Positions 26,716 to 35,957 of a DNA stretch of 64,000 nt are shown in pieces (positions within the stretch are counted from its first letter, which is position 1; every line of letters begins with the position of its first letter). The DNA lies in contig NZ_LN890328.1 of assembly GCF_001458595.1 (NCBI RefSeq), positions 1,270,926-1,334,925 on the forward strand, in the 5' to 3' direction. The notes under the pieces were generated by a model that saw nothing but the letters and a program-made list of their open reading frames with translations, searched no databases and was not told the DNA's origin. This DNA comes from Clostridium neonatale. GTDB taxonomy: Bacteria > Bacillota > Clostridia > Clostridiales > Clostridiaceae. A program made the position numbers and the translations under genes.

Positions 26716-28068
26716 CTACTTATTAATGGTGTTATATTCTTTAATTGATTTATTTATACTGTCTGCCATAGCTTTTACAGTTTCTTCTGGAGATTGTTTT
26801 CCATTAAGCATATTTTCGATTTCAGTTTCAACTGTTTGTCTAGCTTCTGGGAATACGCTAAGTAATGCTCCAGCATATTCTGGTGCTGAACTGTGAAGTT
26901 GATCAATTGCTGTTTGAAATTGTGGGAATTCTTTAACATTATCTTTAAATACTTGTTCATTTTGTGCATCAGTTGTAACAGGGAAATATCCAGTGTTAGC
27001 ATTCCAATAAGCTTGTGAGTCTGGAGAAATCAAGAATTTCACAAATTCCCATGTAGCATCTTTCTTAGCTTCATCCTTATTATCTAAAGCCCATAAAGAA
27101 GCACCACCAATTGAAACTCCGCCTTTAGAGCCATCAACAACACTTGGGAAGTATGCAGTACCAACTTCGAATTTACCATCAACATCTTTTAAGATTTGTT
27201 TTAATGAAGCTGTTGAACCTAATGTCATTGCTGATTTCCCAGCTGAAAAGTCAGCAAGTCCTGCATCACCACCACGACCTACATTTGCTGTACATCCCTT
27301 GTCATATAAACTCTTCCATGCAGTTAAAATATTTAAAGCTGCTCCATTTTTGTCAAATTCAACTGAAGTTGCAGCGCCTTCTCTACCATTTCCGTTATCT
27401 GCATATTGAAGGCCTTGTTTACATATAAATTGTTCAAAGAACCATCCATAAATTCCTAGTGATATAGCATTTGTTGCTCCACCTTCTGATGTTAAATCTC
27501 CTGATATGTTTTCAATTTGAGAAAAGCTTTCTGGTGCTTTTTCAATTCCCGCCTTATCAAACATATCTTTATTATAATATAATATAGGTGTTGATGAATT
27601 AAAAGGCATTGAATATAACTTATTATCTACAGAATAATATGCTGCTATGTTAGGTTCAATTTTTGAAACATCATACTTATCTTTATCAATTAACTCCTGC
27701 ATTGGAGTTATCCAGCCTGAATCTACCATAAAACGAGTACCAATATCATAAATTTGTACTAAATCTGCTCCCATATTTCCAAGCTGTGCACTTTTAAGTT
27801 TATTTATTGAATCATCATATTCCCCTTGATATTGTGCATCTACAAAAATTCCTTTATCATTTTCGCTGTTGAATTTATCAACTAAGTAAGTAAGAGCTTC
27901 TCCATTTACTCCACCCATAGAGTGCCAGAATGTTATTGTTGTCTTCTGAGCATCACTACCATTTGATGATGCATCAGCAGTCCCCTGACTAGCGCCGCCA
28001 CATCCTGCAAGTGTAGTTAAAGCCATTGTAGCAGTTAAAACAAGTGGTAAGAATTTCTTTAATTTCAT
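26716..28068 (-). CDS. ugpB: Glycerol-3-phosphate/glycerophosphodiester ABC transporter binding lipoprotein, UgpB-like
   Basis: A 450-residue lipoprotein: MKLKKFLPLVLTATMALTTL is followed by the AGCGG lipobox. Family-1 binding-protein text typical of UgpB includes ITFWHSMGGVNGEALTYLVD, FNSSTPILYYNKDMFDKAGI and SIGGASLWALDNKDEAKKDA then TWEFVKFL. In the UgpB family the WHS(M) region near the N-terminus takes part in glycerol phosphate binding. It is the distal gene of the ugpC-A-E-B transcript, about 140 bases after the preceding permease. The glycerol-3-phosphate or glycerophosphocholine assignment is supported by the neighbouring phosphodiesterase. Confidence 0.85.
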   Translation of the reverse strand: MKLKKFLPLVLTATMALTTLAGCGGASQGTADASSNGSDAQKTTITFWHSMGGVNGEALTYLVDKFNSENDKGIFVDAQYQGEYDDSINKLKSAQLGNMGADLVQIYDIGTRFMVDSGWITPMQELIDKDKYDVSKIEPNIAAYYSVDNKLYSMPFNSSTPILYYNKDMFDKAGIEKAPESFSQIENISGDLTSEGGATNAISLGIYGWFFEQFICKQGLQYADNGNGREGAATSVEFDKNGAALNILTAWKSLYDKGCTANVGRGGDAGLADFSAGKSAMTLGSTASLKQILKDVDGKFEVGTAYFPSVVDGSKGGVSIGGASLWALDNKDEAKKDATWEFVKFLISPDSQAYWNANTGYFPVTTDAQNEQVFKDNVKEFPQFQTAIDQLHSSAPEYAGALLSVFPEARQTVETEIENMLNGKQSPEETVKAMADSINKSIKEYNTINK

Positions 28069-28208
28069 TTTTGTTTTCTCCCTTCAACTTTAAAAAATCA
28101 TAATCTTTTTATATTAAACAGCATGTATTTTAAATTTGATCTTCTTAATATTAATACATGTTGTTTTTAGCCAACATAATAATCGATACATTTTACTTTT
28201 TAGTATAT

Positions 28209-29108
28209 TTAGCCTTTAACGGCTCCTGAGAACATTCCTCTTATAAGCTGCTTTTGACCAACAACAAAGATTAATAGTGAAGGTACAATTATCATTACAA
28301 CACCTGCAATCATCATCGTTATAGATTGAGAATCAATGCTGTTAAGCATACTTATACCAATTTGAACAGTTCTCATCTTATCAGAGCCAGTTACTAGAAG
28401 AGGCCACATATACATATTCCATGCATTTATAAATGTATAAACTGCCATTGCACCTATTGCCGATTTTGTAAGCGGCATTAAAATCTTGCATATAAATTTT
28501 AAATTTGTACATCCATCTATTTTGGCTGACTCATAAAGAGCAATTGGGAATGATAAATAAAATTGTCTGAATAAGAATATTCCCATAGCTGATGTTAAAT
28601 ATGGAACGATAAGTACCTGATATGAATCTAACCAGTTCCATGAACTTACTGTTAAGTAATTTGAAATAATTGTTGCTTCACCCGGAATCATCATTGTTGA
28701 CATAACAAGCATAAACAATATTTCTTTGCCCTTAAAATTTAAGAACGAGAATGAAAATGCTGCTAGTGAACAAGATACTATCTGCCCAAGTGTTATAAGT
28801 CCCGCTACTACAAATGAATTGAATACAAATTTAAATAAAGGAACCTTTTTTAATACATCTACAAAGTTTGATATGGTTGGATTTTTAGGTATTAAATTCA
28901 AATCTGTTGTAAATACTTCACTTGATGGCATAAAAGCAATACTTAAAGCATATAAAAGCGGTAAAAGGACAATTAATACAACAACTAGATTAACTGCTAG
29001 TCTTAAAGAAGATTTAATTCTTTTTCTATTTTTGTGTTTTCTTCTCATTTTTGTTTGAATGTCTTCTATTTCTTTTTTGGTTATATTCTCATTAATTACA
29101 GCTTCCAT
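28209..29108 (-). CDS. ugpE: ABC transporter permease, UgpE/MalG-like
   Basis: A 299-residue inner-membrane permease with a charged N-terminal extension of about 30 residues and six membrane segments. The EAA loop is ALYESAKIDGCTNLKFICKI followed by LMPLTKSA, and it ends in the standard GMFSGAVKG. Its start directly touches the stop of the UgpA-like gene, so the two are translationally coupled. It pairs with that permease in a CUT1-type importer. Confidence 0.9.
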   Translation of the reverse strand: MEAVINENITKKEIEDIQTKMRRKHKNRKRIKSSLRLAVNLVVVLIVLLPLLYALSIAFMPSSEVFTTDLNLIPKNPTISNFVDVLKKVPLFKFVFNSFVVAGLITLGQIVSCSLAAFSFSFLNFKGKEILFMLVMSTMMIPGEATIISNYLTVSSWNWLDSYQVLIVPYLTSAMGIFLFRQFYLSFPIALYESAKIDGCTNLKFICKILMPLTKSAIGAMAVYTFINAWNMYMWPLLVTGSDKMRTVQIGISMLNSIDSQSITMMIAGVVMIIVPSLLIFVVGQKQLIRGMFSGAVKG

Positions 29109-29971
29109 TAATACTTGACCCCTTTCTTCTCCATTTTGAACATTACTAAAGTAAGTATCATTATTATTGCAAAAAGTATAACTGACTGTGCTGCTGCGCT
29201 ACCAAAACGATAATTGAAAAATGCATCTCTATAAATTGAATATACAAGAAGGTTTGTAGACTCTCCCGGACCACCTTGTGTTAATATCTTAACTTGTCCA
29301 AAAGCCTGGAACGCTTGTATTATATTTACTACGAAAGTATAGAATAGAATTGGACTAAGCCCAGGAAGCGTTAATTTGAAAAACTGATGAATTGAATTTG
29401 CACCATCAATTGATGCTCTTTCATATATGGATTCATCAATATTGCTTAATCCAGCTGAAAAATACAAGAAATTAATACCGCTATTAAGCCATGCAGTTAG
29501 TACTGCAACACAAATTAATGCATACTTAGGGTCTGTCAGCCAATTTATATTAGAATTTAAAACTTTATTTGCAATTCCTACTGACGGATGAAGAATGATC
29601 TTAAATATCATTGCAGCTGACGAAGATGCAATTGCCATTGGAAGTGCATAAGCTGTGCTGAATGCTCTTATTCCAGGGAAGGATTTATTACATAATACAG
29701 CAGTTAAAAGTCCAATTGCCATGCTTCCTAAAACAACTATAGCTACAAAAACAAACGTAACAACTAAACTGTTATAAAAGGAAGGTGATGAAAATAAATC
29801 TGTATAATTTTCAAATCCTACAAATAATTTTGGTTGTCCCATTTTATCTGTTTTGTATAAGCTTAAATATAATGTTTTAAAAAATGGATAAAATAGAAAT
29901 AATGAAAATATTATAAGACTCGGCATAATAAATGAATATGGTTCGATTTTAAATCTTTTTGTTTTATTCAT
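29108..29971 (-). CDS. ugpA: ABC transporter permease, UgpA/MalF-like
   Basis: I start at the ATG at 29969-29971 (MNKTKRFKIEPYSFIMPSLI), which has AAAGGAGG at ideal distance; an earlier ATG at 30028 lies inside the ATPase gene and lacks such a site. The protein has 287 residues, six membrane segments, the EAA loop SIYERASIDGANSIHQFFKL then TLPGL, and TQGGPGESTNLLVYSIYRDA typical of UgpA. It overlaps the end of the ATPase gene by 8 bases. Confidence 0.9.
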   Translation of the reverse strand: MNKTKRFKIEPYSFIMPSLIIFSLFLFYPFFKTLYLSLYKTDKMGQPKLFVGFENYTDLFSSPSFYNSLVVTFVFVAIVVLGSMAIGLLTAVLCNKSFPGIRAFSTAYALPMAIASSSAAMIFKIILHPSVGIANKVLNSNINWLTDPKYALICVAVLTAWLNSGINFLYFSAGLSNIDESIYERASIDGANSIHQFFKLTLPGLSPILFYTFVVNIIQAFQAFGQVKILTQGGPGESTNLLVYSIYRDAFFNYRFGSAAAQSVILFAIIMILTLVMFKMEKKGVKY

Positions 29972-31115
29972 CACATAAACCTCCTTTAACTTCGTCATGT
30001 AAGATATTCTTCTCGCTTTTTTCATCAAAAATGCATATATTTTTTGTATATATTAAAACCTCCGCCTTATCTCCTATCCCAAAATTACAATTATCTTTAA
30101 AAATTGCTGTTAAATCATTATCACCAATTTTAAAATAAATATTTGTTTTATCTCCAAGCATTTCACTTAAATCTACTTTTACACTAATTGGCGAAGATAT
30201 ATATTCTTTATCTCTTTCTGTCATATCAATGTTGTTTGTAATATGCTCTGGTCGTATTCCTATAATTACATTTTTGTTTTCATACCCTTTTTTAATTAAC
30301 AAATCACTTTTACTTTTGGGTAAATATACTTTTTCATTGCCAAGATTAAAGTACATTAATTGATTTTCATTTTTCAATTGACATTTTATAAAGTTCATTG
30401 ATGGAAGACCTATAAATCCTGCAACAAATTTATTAACTGGATTATCATATAATGCCTCTGGCGTATCTACTTGATGTACCTCTCCATTTTTTAATACAAC
30501 TATCTTTGTACCAAGTGTCATAGCTTCTGTCTGATCATGAGTTACATATATAATTGTATTGTTTAATTTTTTATGAAGCTTTGACATTTCAACTCTCATA
30601 TGATTTCTTAATTTTGCATCTAAATTTGATAAGGGCTCGTCCATAAGTAAAATCTTTGGGTTTCTTATTATTGCACTAGCAATTGCAACTCTCTGCTTTT
30701 GTCCTCCAGATAATTCTTTTGGCATTCTTTTTAATAGCTGCTGAATCCCTAAAATTTCTGCAACTTCATTTACTTTTTCTTTTATAGTATTTCTAGAAAC
30801 TTTTCTTACCTTTAAAGAAAATGCTATATTATCATAAACAGACATGGTTGGATATAATGCATAATTTTGAAATACCATGCTTAGATCTCTTTCTTTGTGA
30901 GTGAGATAGTTTGCAAACTGTCCATCCAGCCACATTTCACCTTCACTTATTTCTTCAAGACCAGCTATCATTCTAAGTGTTGTTGACTTACCGCATCCTG
31001 ATGGTCCAACTAAAATCACAAAATCTTTATCATCAACTTCTAAATTAACGTTTTTAACTGCATATGACTCCTCATCATATTTTTTACATATATTTTTAAG
31101 CAATAGTTTCGGCAC
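29964..31115 (-). CDS. ugpC: ABC transporter ATPase, UgpC/MsmK-like
   Basis: A 383-residue ATPase that powers a CUT1 importer. It has Walker A GPSGCGKSTT (37-46), the Q-loop VFQNYALYP, the ABC signature LSGGQKQRVAIA, Walker B ILLMDEPLSNLDAKLR and the switch histidine in YVTHDQTEAM. A C-terminal TOBE/OB regulatory domain follows, with IGIRPEHI. It is the first gene of the operon. Because MsmK/UgpC-type ATPases serve several sugar importers, it may also energise the ATPase-less importer at 10159-13364. Confidence 0.93.
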   Translation of the reverse strand: MPKLLLKNICKKYDEESYAVKNVNLEVDDKDFVILVGPSGCGKSTTLRMIAGLEEISEGEMWLDGQFANYLTHKERDLSMVFQNYALYPTMSVYDNIAFSLKVRKVSRNTIKEKVNEVAEILGIQQLLKRMPKELSGGQKQRVAIASAIIRNPKILLMDEPLSNLDAKLRNHMRVEMSKLHKKLNNTIIYVTHDQTEAMTLGTKIVVLKNGEVHQVDTPEALYDNPVNKFVAGFIGLPSMNFIKCQLKNENQLMYFNLGNEKVYLPKSKSDLLIKKGYENKNVIIGIRPEHITNNIDMTERDKEYISSPISVKVDLSEMLGDKTNIYFKIGDNDLTAIFKDNCNFGIGDKAEVLIYTKNICIFDEKSEKNILHDEVKGGLCDE

Positions 31116-31208
31116 TTAATTTACCTCCTCATAAAACTTGATTGTAATAAATTTCTTTAGTAAACTTTGTTGAACTTTTTTTTAAAAATTTTCCTTCCAA
31201 CAATTTGA

Positions 31209-31260
31209 ATCTTATCACCACGCAAAATCAAAGTCAATTTAATGTAATCGTTTATCAATA
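31209..31260 (-). promoter_or_regulatory. Promoter and candidate operators of the Ugp-like operon
   Basis: On the minus strand TTGACT (31232-31237) and TAAGAT (31209-31214) with 17-base spacing form a strong promoter. Just upstream, about 31245-31260 reads GATAAACGATTACA, a pseudo-palindrome with a central CG as bound by LacI-type proteins (12 of 14 positions of the catabolite cre consensus). Two copies of AACTTTGTTGAA on the plus strand, near 31164 and 31340, bracket the promoter and are further operator candidates. The rest of 31116-31500 shows nothing else. Confidence 0.45.
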
Positions 31261-31502
31261 CTATTTACGTAGTATTTACACAATCTTTACAGGCCTTTAT
31301 CAGTATCTTTACTTTGATTTAACATATTTATCCCGTTGAACTTTGTTGAATTAAATATATAATTTATTAATTTATTTCAATAAACTTCAACATAATATTA
31401 CTATTGTTGCTGAAATCATATGGAATATTAGCTAATTTCATAAACTGTATGGATATTCAAGTGATTTAACCAATAGATAACTGAGCATAAGTAGAAAATC
31501 AA

Positions 31503-31545
31503 AAAAGCCATGCTTGAATATTTATTATTCTTACACATGGCTTTT
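31503..31545 (-). terminator. Terminator of the deaminase operon
   Basis: The stem AAAAGCCATG/CATGGCTTTT (31503-31512/31536-31545) is followed on the minus strand by more T. It lies about 50 bases beyond the stop of the CodA-like gene. Confidence 0.85.
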
Positions 31546-31596
31546 GTTTTAATTATTAATACTACCCTATCTAATTAAATAATACTGTTAAATGAT

Positions 31597-32865
31597 TTAT
31601 ACTATATTCATATAAGAATCTATAACTCTAGGCTGTTTCTTAAATAAGAACTTACCATTTCTAACCGAGCTTAAAACTTCTGCACGTTCACATATTGCTT
31701 CAAATTCAGATTTTGCATTCAGAACTATAAAATTAGCTGGCTTATTTACTTCTATACCATACATATCTTGAATATTCATAGTTATAGCTCCATTGGTTGT
31801 AATAAGATCAAGGGCATTATCAATTTCTTCAAATGACATCATTTGTGCTATATGAATTCCATGATCTAATATCATCATCATATTTCCATTTCCTAAAGGA
31901 TACCATGGATCAGACATTGAATCTTGAGCAAAGCATACATTTATTCCTGCATCGTTTAGCTCTTTTACTCTTGTTAATCCTCTTCTCTTTGGATATGTAT
32001 CTTGTCTTCCTTGAAGATATATATTTTCAGTTGGACATGCTATAAAGTTTAATTTTGATTTTTTAAGGTCTTTCATAATTTTAAAGGCATATGCGTTATT
32101 TGATGATCCAAATGAGCATGTATGACTTGCTGTTGTTAAATGTCCAATTCCCTCCATATAAGAAAGTGCAGATAAAAGTTCTACAAACCTTGATTGATCA
32201 TCATCTGTTTCATCACAGTGAACATCAATAAGTTTGTTATATTTCACTGCAAGTTCTACTGTCTTATGAATTGATTTTTCGCCAAATTCCCTTGCAAGTT
32301 CAAAATGTGGAATTGCACCAACACAGTCAGCCCCCATCTTTAAACCTTCTTCTACAAGTTCATCTCCCCCCTTATATGCATACATACCTTCTTGTGGAAA
32401 TGATACAACTTGTATTGTAACAAATTCTTTAAGCTCCTCTTTAAGTTCTAAAAGTGCTTTTAAAGACGTAAGATTTGGATCTGTAACATCGGCATGAGTT
32501 CTTATAAACTGAACTCCTTGAAGTACTTCTTTTTTTATTCCAAGTCTTGCTCTCTCTTTTATTTCCTCAATATTTAAATCTGATTTTGTTTCACTCCATC
32601 TTTGAATTCCTTCAAAAAGAGTACCAGTATCATTTAAAGCTCCTTCTTTTTTAGCTGTAAATACATAGTCAAGATGAATATGAGGATCTACATATGGAGG
32701 CAAAACTAAATTTCCCTCTAAATCATAAATTTCCTTAACTTTATCATTATTTAAATTGTTGCTTATTAAATCATTACCAATTTCTTTTATTACTCCATCT
32801 TCAACTAATATATCAGTTAATTCTTTTTTTCCTTTTAATCTTGCATTTTTATATAGTATTACCAT
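31597..32865 (-). CDS. codA: Cytosine deaminase-family amidohydrolase (CodA-like; creatinine deaminase possible)
   Basis: A 422-residue metal-dependent amidohydrolase, about the length of CodA. The metal and substrate motifs are PHIHLDYV (H62, H64), HCDETDDDQS near 215, the histidine in SHTCSF near 246 and the catalytic aspartate in AQDSMSDPWYPLG near 313. The last of these is the CodA signature DPWYPLG. It deaminates cytosine to uracil in characterised homologues; bacterial creatinine deaminases are close relatives with the same motifs. The neighbouring creatininase-family gene and symporter make a creatinine-related substrate a serious alternative. A broken paralogue lies at 6889-7157. Confidence 0.88.
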   Translation of the reverse strand: MVILYKNARLKGKKELTDILVEDGVIKEIGNDLISNNLNNDKVKEIYDLEGNLVLPPYVDPHIHLDYVFTAKKEGALNDTGTLFEGIQRWSETKSDLNIEEIKERARLGIKKEVLQGVQFIRTHADVTDPNLTSLKALLELKEELKEFVTIQVVSFPQEGMYAYKGGDELVEEGLKMGADCVGAIPHFELAREFGEKSIHKTVELAVKYNKLIDVHCDETDDDQSRFVELLSALSYMEGIGHLTTASHTCSFGSSNNAYAFKIMKDLKKSKLNFIACPTENIYLQGRQDTYPKRRGLTRVKELNDAGINVCFAQDSMSDPWYPLGNGNMMMILDHGIHIAQMMSFEEIDNALDLITTNGAITMNIQDMYGIEVNKPANFIVLNAKSEFEAICERAEVLSSVRNGKFLFKKQPRVIDSYMNIV

Positions 32866-33043
32866 TTTAAATTCCCCCTGAGCCTTTAAAGCTTTTAATT
32901 TAATAAATACTAATCTTAGTAGACTACAACTTAAAATAATGTATTTCTTTATTTTATAATTCTTAAATATTTTTATAAACCTTGAATATTTTTAAATTTT
33001 ACATATTTTATATGTTTTATTGTAACTCTTGTATATTAAACTT

Positions 33044-33793
33044 TTACTTAAATTCTTTGTTACATATTTTCACTAATTCAGGTATAACACTATCAACAAT
33101 TACTTTTCCTTTTTCTGCACATGATGATTTTGCACTTGCAAGTGCACCTGTTTCTGGTACATCCCCTTTATATAATGGATATCTGAAATAAGGAAGTGCT
33201 TCTGTTTCTCCTACTTCAACATTTTTCTCAAAATGAACAAGCTCTGGTTTAAAATACATCATAAGAGATGTTTCAGTTACTGCTGCGTGTTCAAATGCCC
33301 ATCCTGGAAATGGTACTTCATTAAATACTTCATCTATTACATCTTGAAACATATGATCCCACCAGTTAGATTCTATTATTACTACTTTTCCATTTATATC
33401 TCTATTTACCAAATCCATAGCTTCTATAATGAATGCCTCATTTTCAAAATGTGCATTCATTATAAATATCTTTGTAAAACCATCCTTTACTATTTCCATT
33501 AGTATGTCATAAACAAGCTTTATAACAGTTTCTCCATTTAAATCAATAGTTCCTGGAAACAGTGGTCCTCCACCACTTAGAGGTTTTGATTTATATCCAT
33601 ATGTTAGTGTTGGCATAATAACTCCATCTACAGCCTCTGCAAGCTTTAATGCAAAGTTTTCTGCAATTGCTGCATCTGTACATAATGGCAGATGCATTGC
33701 ATGTTGCTCTGTTGCTCCTATTGGAAGTATTACAATTTTCTCTTTACAATCATTAAATTCTTTCCATGTCATATCATGCATAAAATAACTCAT
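33044..33793 (-). CDS. Creatininase-family amidohydrolase
   Basis: A 249-residue enzyme of the creatininase superfamily. The N-terminal metal motif ILPIGATEQHAMHLPLCTD holds E29, H31 and D40; FIMNAHFENEAF stands at the usual NGHGGN position; and FEHAAVTETSLMMYFKPELV has the distal glutamate. Characterised relatives open cyclic amides (creatinine to creatine) or cleave formamides in flavin and F420 pathways. It lies between the symporter and the CodA-like gene on one strand, suggesting a shared nitrogen heterocycle substrate. The exact reaction is not readable from sequence. Confidence 0.85.
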   Translation of the reverse strand: MSYFMHDMTWKEFNDCKEKIVILPIGATEQHAMHLPLCTDAAIAENFALKLAEAVDGVIMPTLTYGYKSKPLSGGGPLFPGTIDLNGETVIKLVYDILMEIVKDGFTKIFIMNAHFENEAFIIEAMDLVNRDINGKVVIIESNWWDHMFQDVIDEVFNEVPFPGWAFEHAAVTETSLMMYFKPELVHFEKNVEVGETEALPYFRYPLYKGDVPETGALASAKSSCAEKGKVIVDSVIPELVKICNKEFK

Positions 33794-33831
33794 TTTAAAT
33801 CCTCTTTTCTATTTTTTATTTATCTTTATAA

Positions 33832-35307
33832 TTAAGCAATATCAAATTTTCCTTTTTCGATTTCTAATGCTTTTTTGTTTACATATGCTGAAATTATAAT
33901 CATTGATGCCCCTGAAATAGCTATTGCAAGAAGGCATGAGAACCAAAAGTTTAGTCCAATTACATATGTGATAATCATATATGCTATAGGTCCAAGTATT
34001 GATGATACTATTGCACCTTCTTTAGTAGATTTCTTTGACACTATTGCTGAAAATAAAGGAACACCTATGCATGAACCAATACCACTTAATCCAAGATACA
34101 AAACTACTGATAAGAATTCTGGAGGATTAATATAATTAAATATCATACATATTAAAGAAACTGCCACAACAGCTATTCTTGTTACTTTTACTTCAAGTTC
34201 AGGACTTGCATTCTTATTTATTGTTTTAGAATAAAAATCCCTTCCTATTGCTTGCCCAATTACTAATAATACTGAAGTTGCTGTTGACATCATAGCTGCA
34301 AATATTCCAACCATCATAAATGCTGCTCCTGCTTTAGGAAGTAGGTTAATTGCCATTGTTACTGTTAAATAATCAGCTGCTGCATCTGGAAATAAAACTC
34401 TTCCTGTTAATCCTGCAATATAAAAACTGTTGTAAATTACACTTAAAACCAATGCTGTAATAAGAAAGGTCCCTATTGTTTTTCTATTTACATTTGGTAT
34501 AGCTAAAAATCTTGAACAAAGGTATGGCTGACTTATAAATGTAACCCCCCAGAATGCAAAGTTTCCAATAACTCCTGTAAGAGGCATTTCAGCACCTTTT
34601 ACACTCGGCTGAACAACATTTAACATTGATGGATCAATTGCTGCAAGTCCTGCTTCAAGTCCATCAAATCCACCTACTGCTTTTAATGAAACAATTAATA
34701 ACACAATTGTTATAACAAGCATTGGAAGTCCCTGAACAAAATCTGTCCATGCTACAGATCGAAGACCACCAACAATAACGTAAAAAATCAAAACACATGT
34801 TATAATTACAAGTCCTGTATTAAATGAGATTCCAGTAAAGCTCTCTAAAAGTATTGCCGCACCTTTAAACTGAGCTACTAATGGGAATATATAAAATACT
34901 GAAATAACTCCTGCAATTATTAGCCTCAAAGTATCACTATTGTATCTTTGCCCAAGGTATTCTGGGATTGTAAGTGAACCTAAAGCTTCAGCCTGAAGTC
35001 TCATCTTTCTCATAAGAAAAACTGCTGGAATTATAAGTCCTGGAACAATTGCAATAACAACCCAGTAGTAAGGCCATCCCATAGTTGACATTATTCCTGG
35101 GTCACCCATAAAACACGCTGCACTTATTGATGATGTCACATATGAAAATGCAAGAACAACTGTAGGTGTACTTCTGCCTCCTAAATAATATTCAACATCA
35201 GCACTCTCACTTCGACCTCCATTATTTCTACTTGAAACAAATGCTACAATAGCAACAAATGTTAAAAATCCAACGAAAAATATAATTGATATTGTTTGTA
35301 AACTCAT
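33832..35307 (-). CDS. Sodium:solute symporter (SSS family)
   Basis: A 491-residue polytopic membrane protein with about 13 hydrophobic segments. Family-typical text includes DVEYYLGGRSTPTVVLAFSY, the sodium-site region SSISAACFMGDPGIMSTMGW, LTIPEYLGQRYNSDTLRLII and GGLRSVAWTDFVQGLPMLVI. SSS members import sugars, amino acids, nucleobases or organic acids with sodium. The adjoining deaminase and amidohydrolase genes suggest that it brings in their substrate. A 33-residue membrane peptide is encoded just upstream. Confidence 0.92.
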   Translation of the reverse strand: MSLQTISIIFFVGFLTFVAIVAFVSSRNNGGRSESADVEYYLGGRSTPTVVLAFSYVTSSISAACFMGDPGIMSTMGWPYYWVVIAIVPGLIIPAVFLMRKMRLQAEALGSLTIPEYLGQRYNSDTLRLIIAGVISVFYIFPLVAQFKGAAILLESFTGISFNTGLVIITCVLIFYVIVGGLRSVAWTDFVQGLPMLVITIVLLIVSLKAVGGFDGLEAGLAAIDPSMLNVVQPSVKGAEMPLTGVIGNFAFWGVTFISQPYLCSRFLAIPNVNRKTIGTFLITALVLSVIYNSFYIAGLTGRVLFPDAAADYLTVTMAINLLPKAGAAFMMVGIFAAMMSTATSVLLVIGQAIGRDFYSKTINKNASPELEVKVTRIAVVAVSLICMIFNYINPPEFLSVVLYLGLSGIGSCIGVPLFSAIVSKKSTKEGAIVSSILGPIAYMIITYVIGLNFWFSCLLAIAISGASMIIISAYVNKKALEIEKGKFDIA

Positions 35308-35466
35308 ATTATTTCCTCCTTTACTTTTTTCAATATAATGATTATTTGCTTTAATTAAATTCCATATATCAACAATTTCATTACTCTCTAAAATACATAA
35401 TTTATACCATAGTCTTTATTTATTAATTCCCCACCTTACGCTTAATCTCATATATTGAGTTGACTT

Positions 35467-35568
35467 TTATACAATCTCATCCTTTTTAAACATAAATATT
35501 AATACTGACACTAGAGAAATCAGTGCTGTCAAAGCCTGAAATCCAATCATTATTTCCCATGTTTTCAT
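35467..35568 (-). CDS. Small single-span membrane protein, symporter accessory type (33 residues)
   Basis: The ATG at 35566-35568 has a strong GGGGGG-rich Shine-Dalgarno 6-8 bases upstream. The product, MKTWEIMIGFQALTALISLV then SVLIFMFKKDEIV, has one membrane helix and a positively charged end. Short proteins of exactly this kind are found directly upstream of SSS symporter genes, and the gap to the symporter start is 159 bases on the same strand. A longer reading from 35655 lacks a ribosome binding site. The function is inferred from position and shape only. Confidence 0.7.
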   Translation of the reverse strand: MKTWEIMIGFQALTALISLVSVLIFMFKKDEIV

Positions 35569-35694
35569 TAATATTCCCCCCTTTTCACACTTGTAATAAT
35601 CTTTTATAAATTCTACTTTGAATCTTGATTCATTCAGCATTAATAGCTGTACCAAACTATTTTTAGCTGCTAAAATCTACAATCTCCTACAAGT

Positions 35695-35740
35695 AAAAAA
35701 AGAGGCCCTAAGTAAAGTTAACTACTCTACTTAGAACCTC
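35695..35740 (-). terminator. Leader terminator (possible attenuator) ahead of the symporter operon
   Basis: On the minus strand a bulged stem (GAGG..CTAAGTA / TACTTAG..CCTC, between 35702 and 35740) is followed by seven T (35695-35701). It sits inside the 5' leader of the symporter operon, about 45 bases after the predicted start near 35786 and 130 bases before the small protein gene. It is therefore a candidate attenuation element. I could not match the preceding 45 bases to a known riboswitch. Confidence 0.65.
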
Positions 35741-35792
35741 ATTGCTCTATCTATTTAAACGCCATTGTTTATATTAAATTTTCCTTACCTAA

Positions 35793-35821
35793 ATATTAAT
35801 CTAATAGAATTTTTCAGTCAA
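35793..35821 (-). promoter_or_regulatory. Promoter of the symporter/creatininase/deaminase operon
   Basis: TTGACT (35816-35821) and TAATAT (35793-35798) on the minus strand are spaced by 17 bases. The region between this and the divergent PucR-type gene (35822-35957) is the likely binding site of that regulator. No clear operator was identified. Confidence 0.6.
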
Positions 35822-35957
35822 ATTTTATTAAATTTTTATGCACTAAGAACAAAAATATTAAAATCTTATTGTTAATAATAAACAAAATATATGGTAAAAG
35901 TCTAGACAAGTATATACTAATAAATTAGAATAATAACAAATGTTAGGAGGTCTTTTT

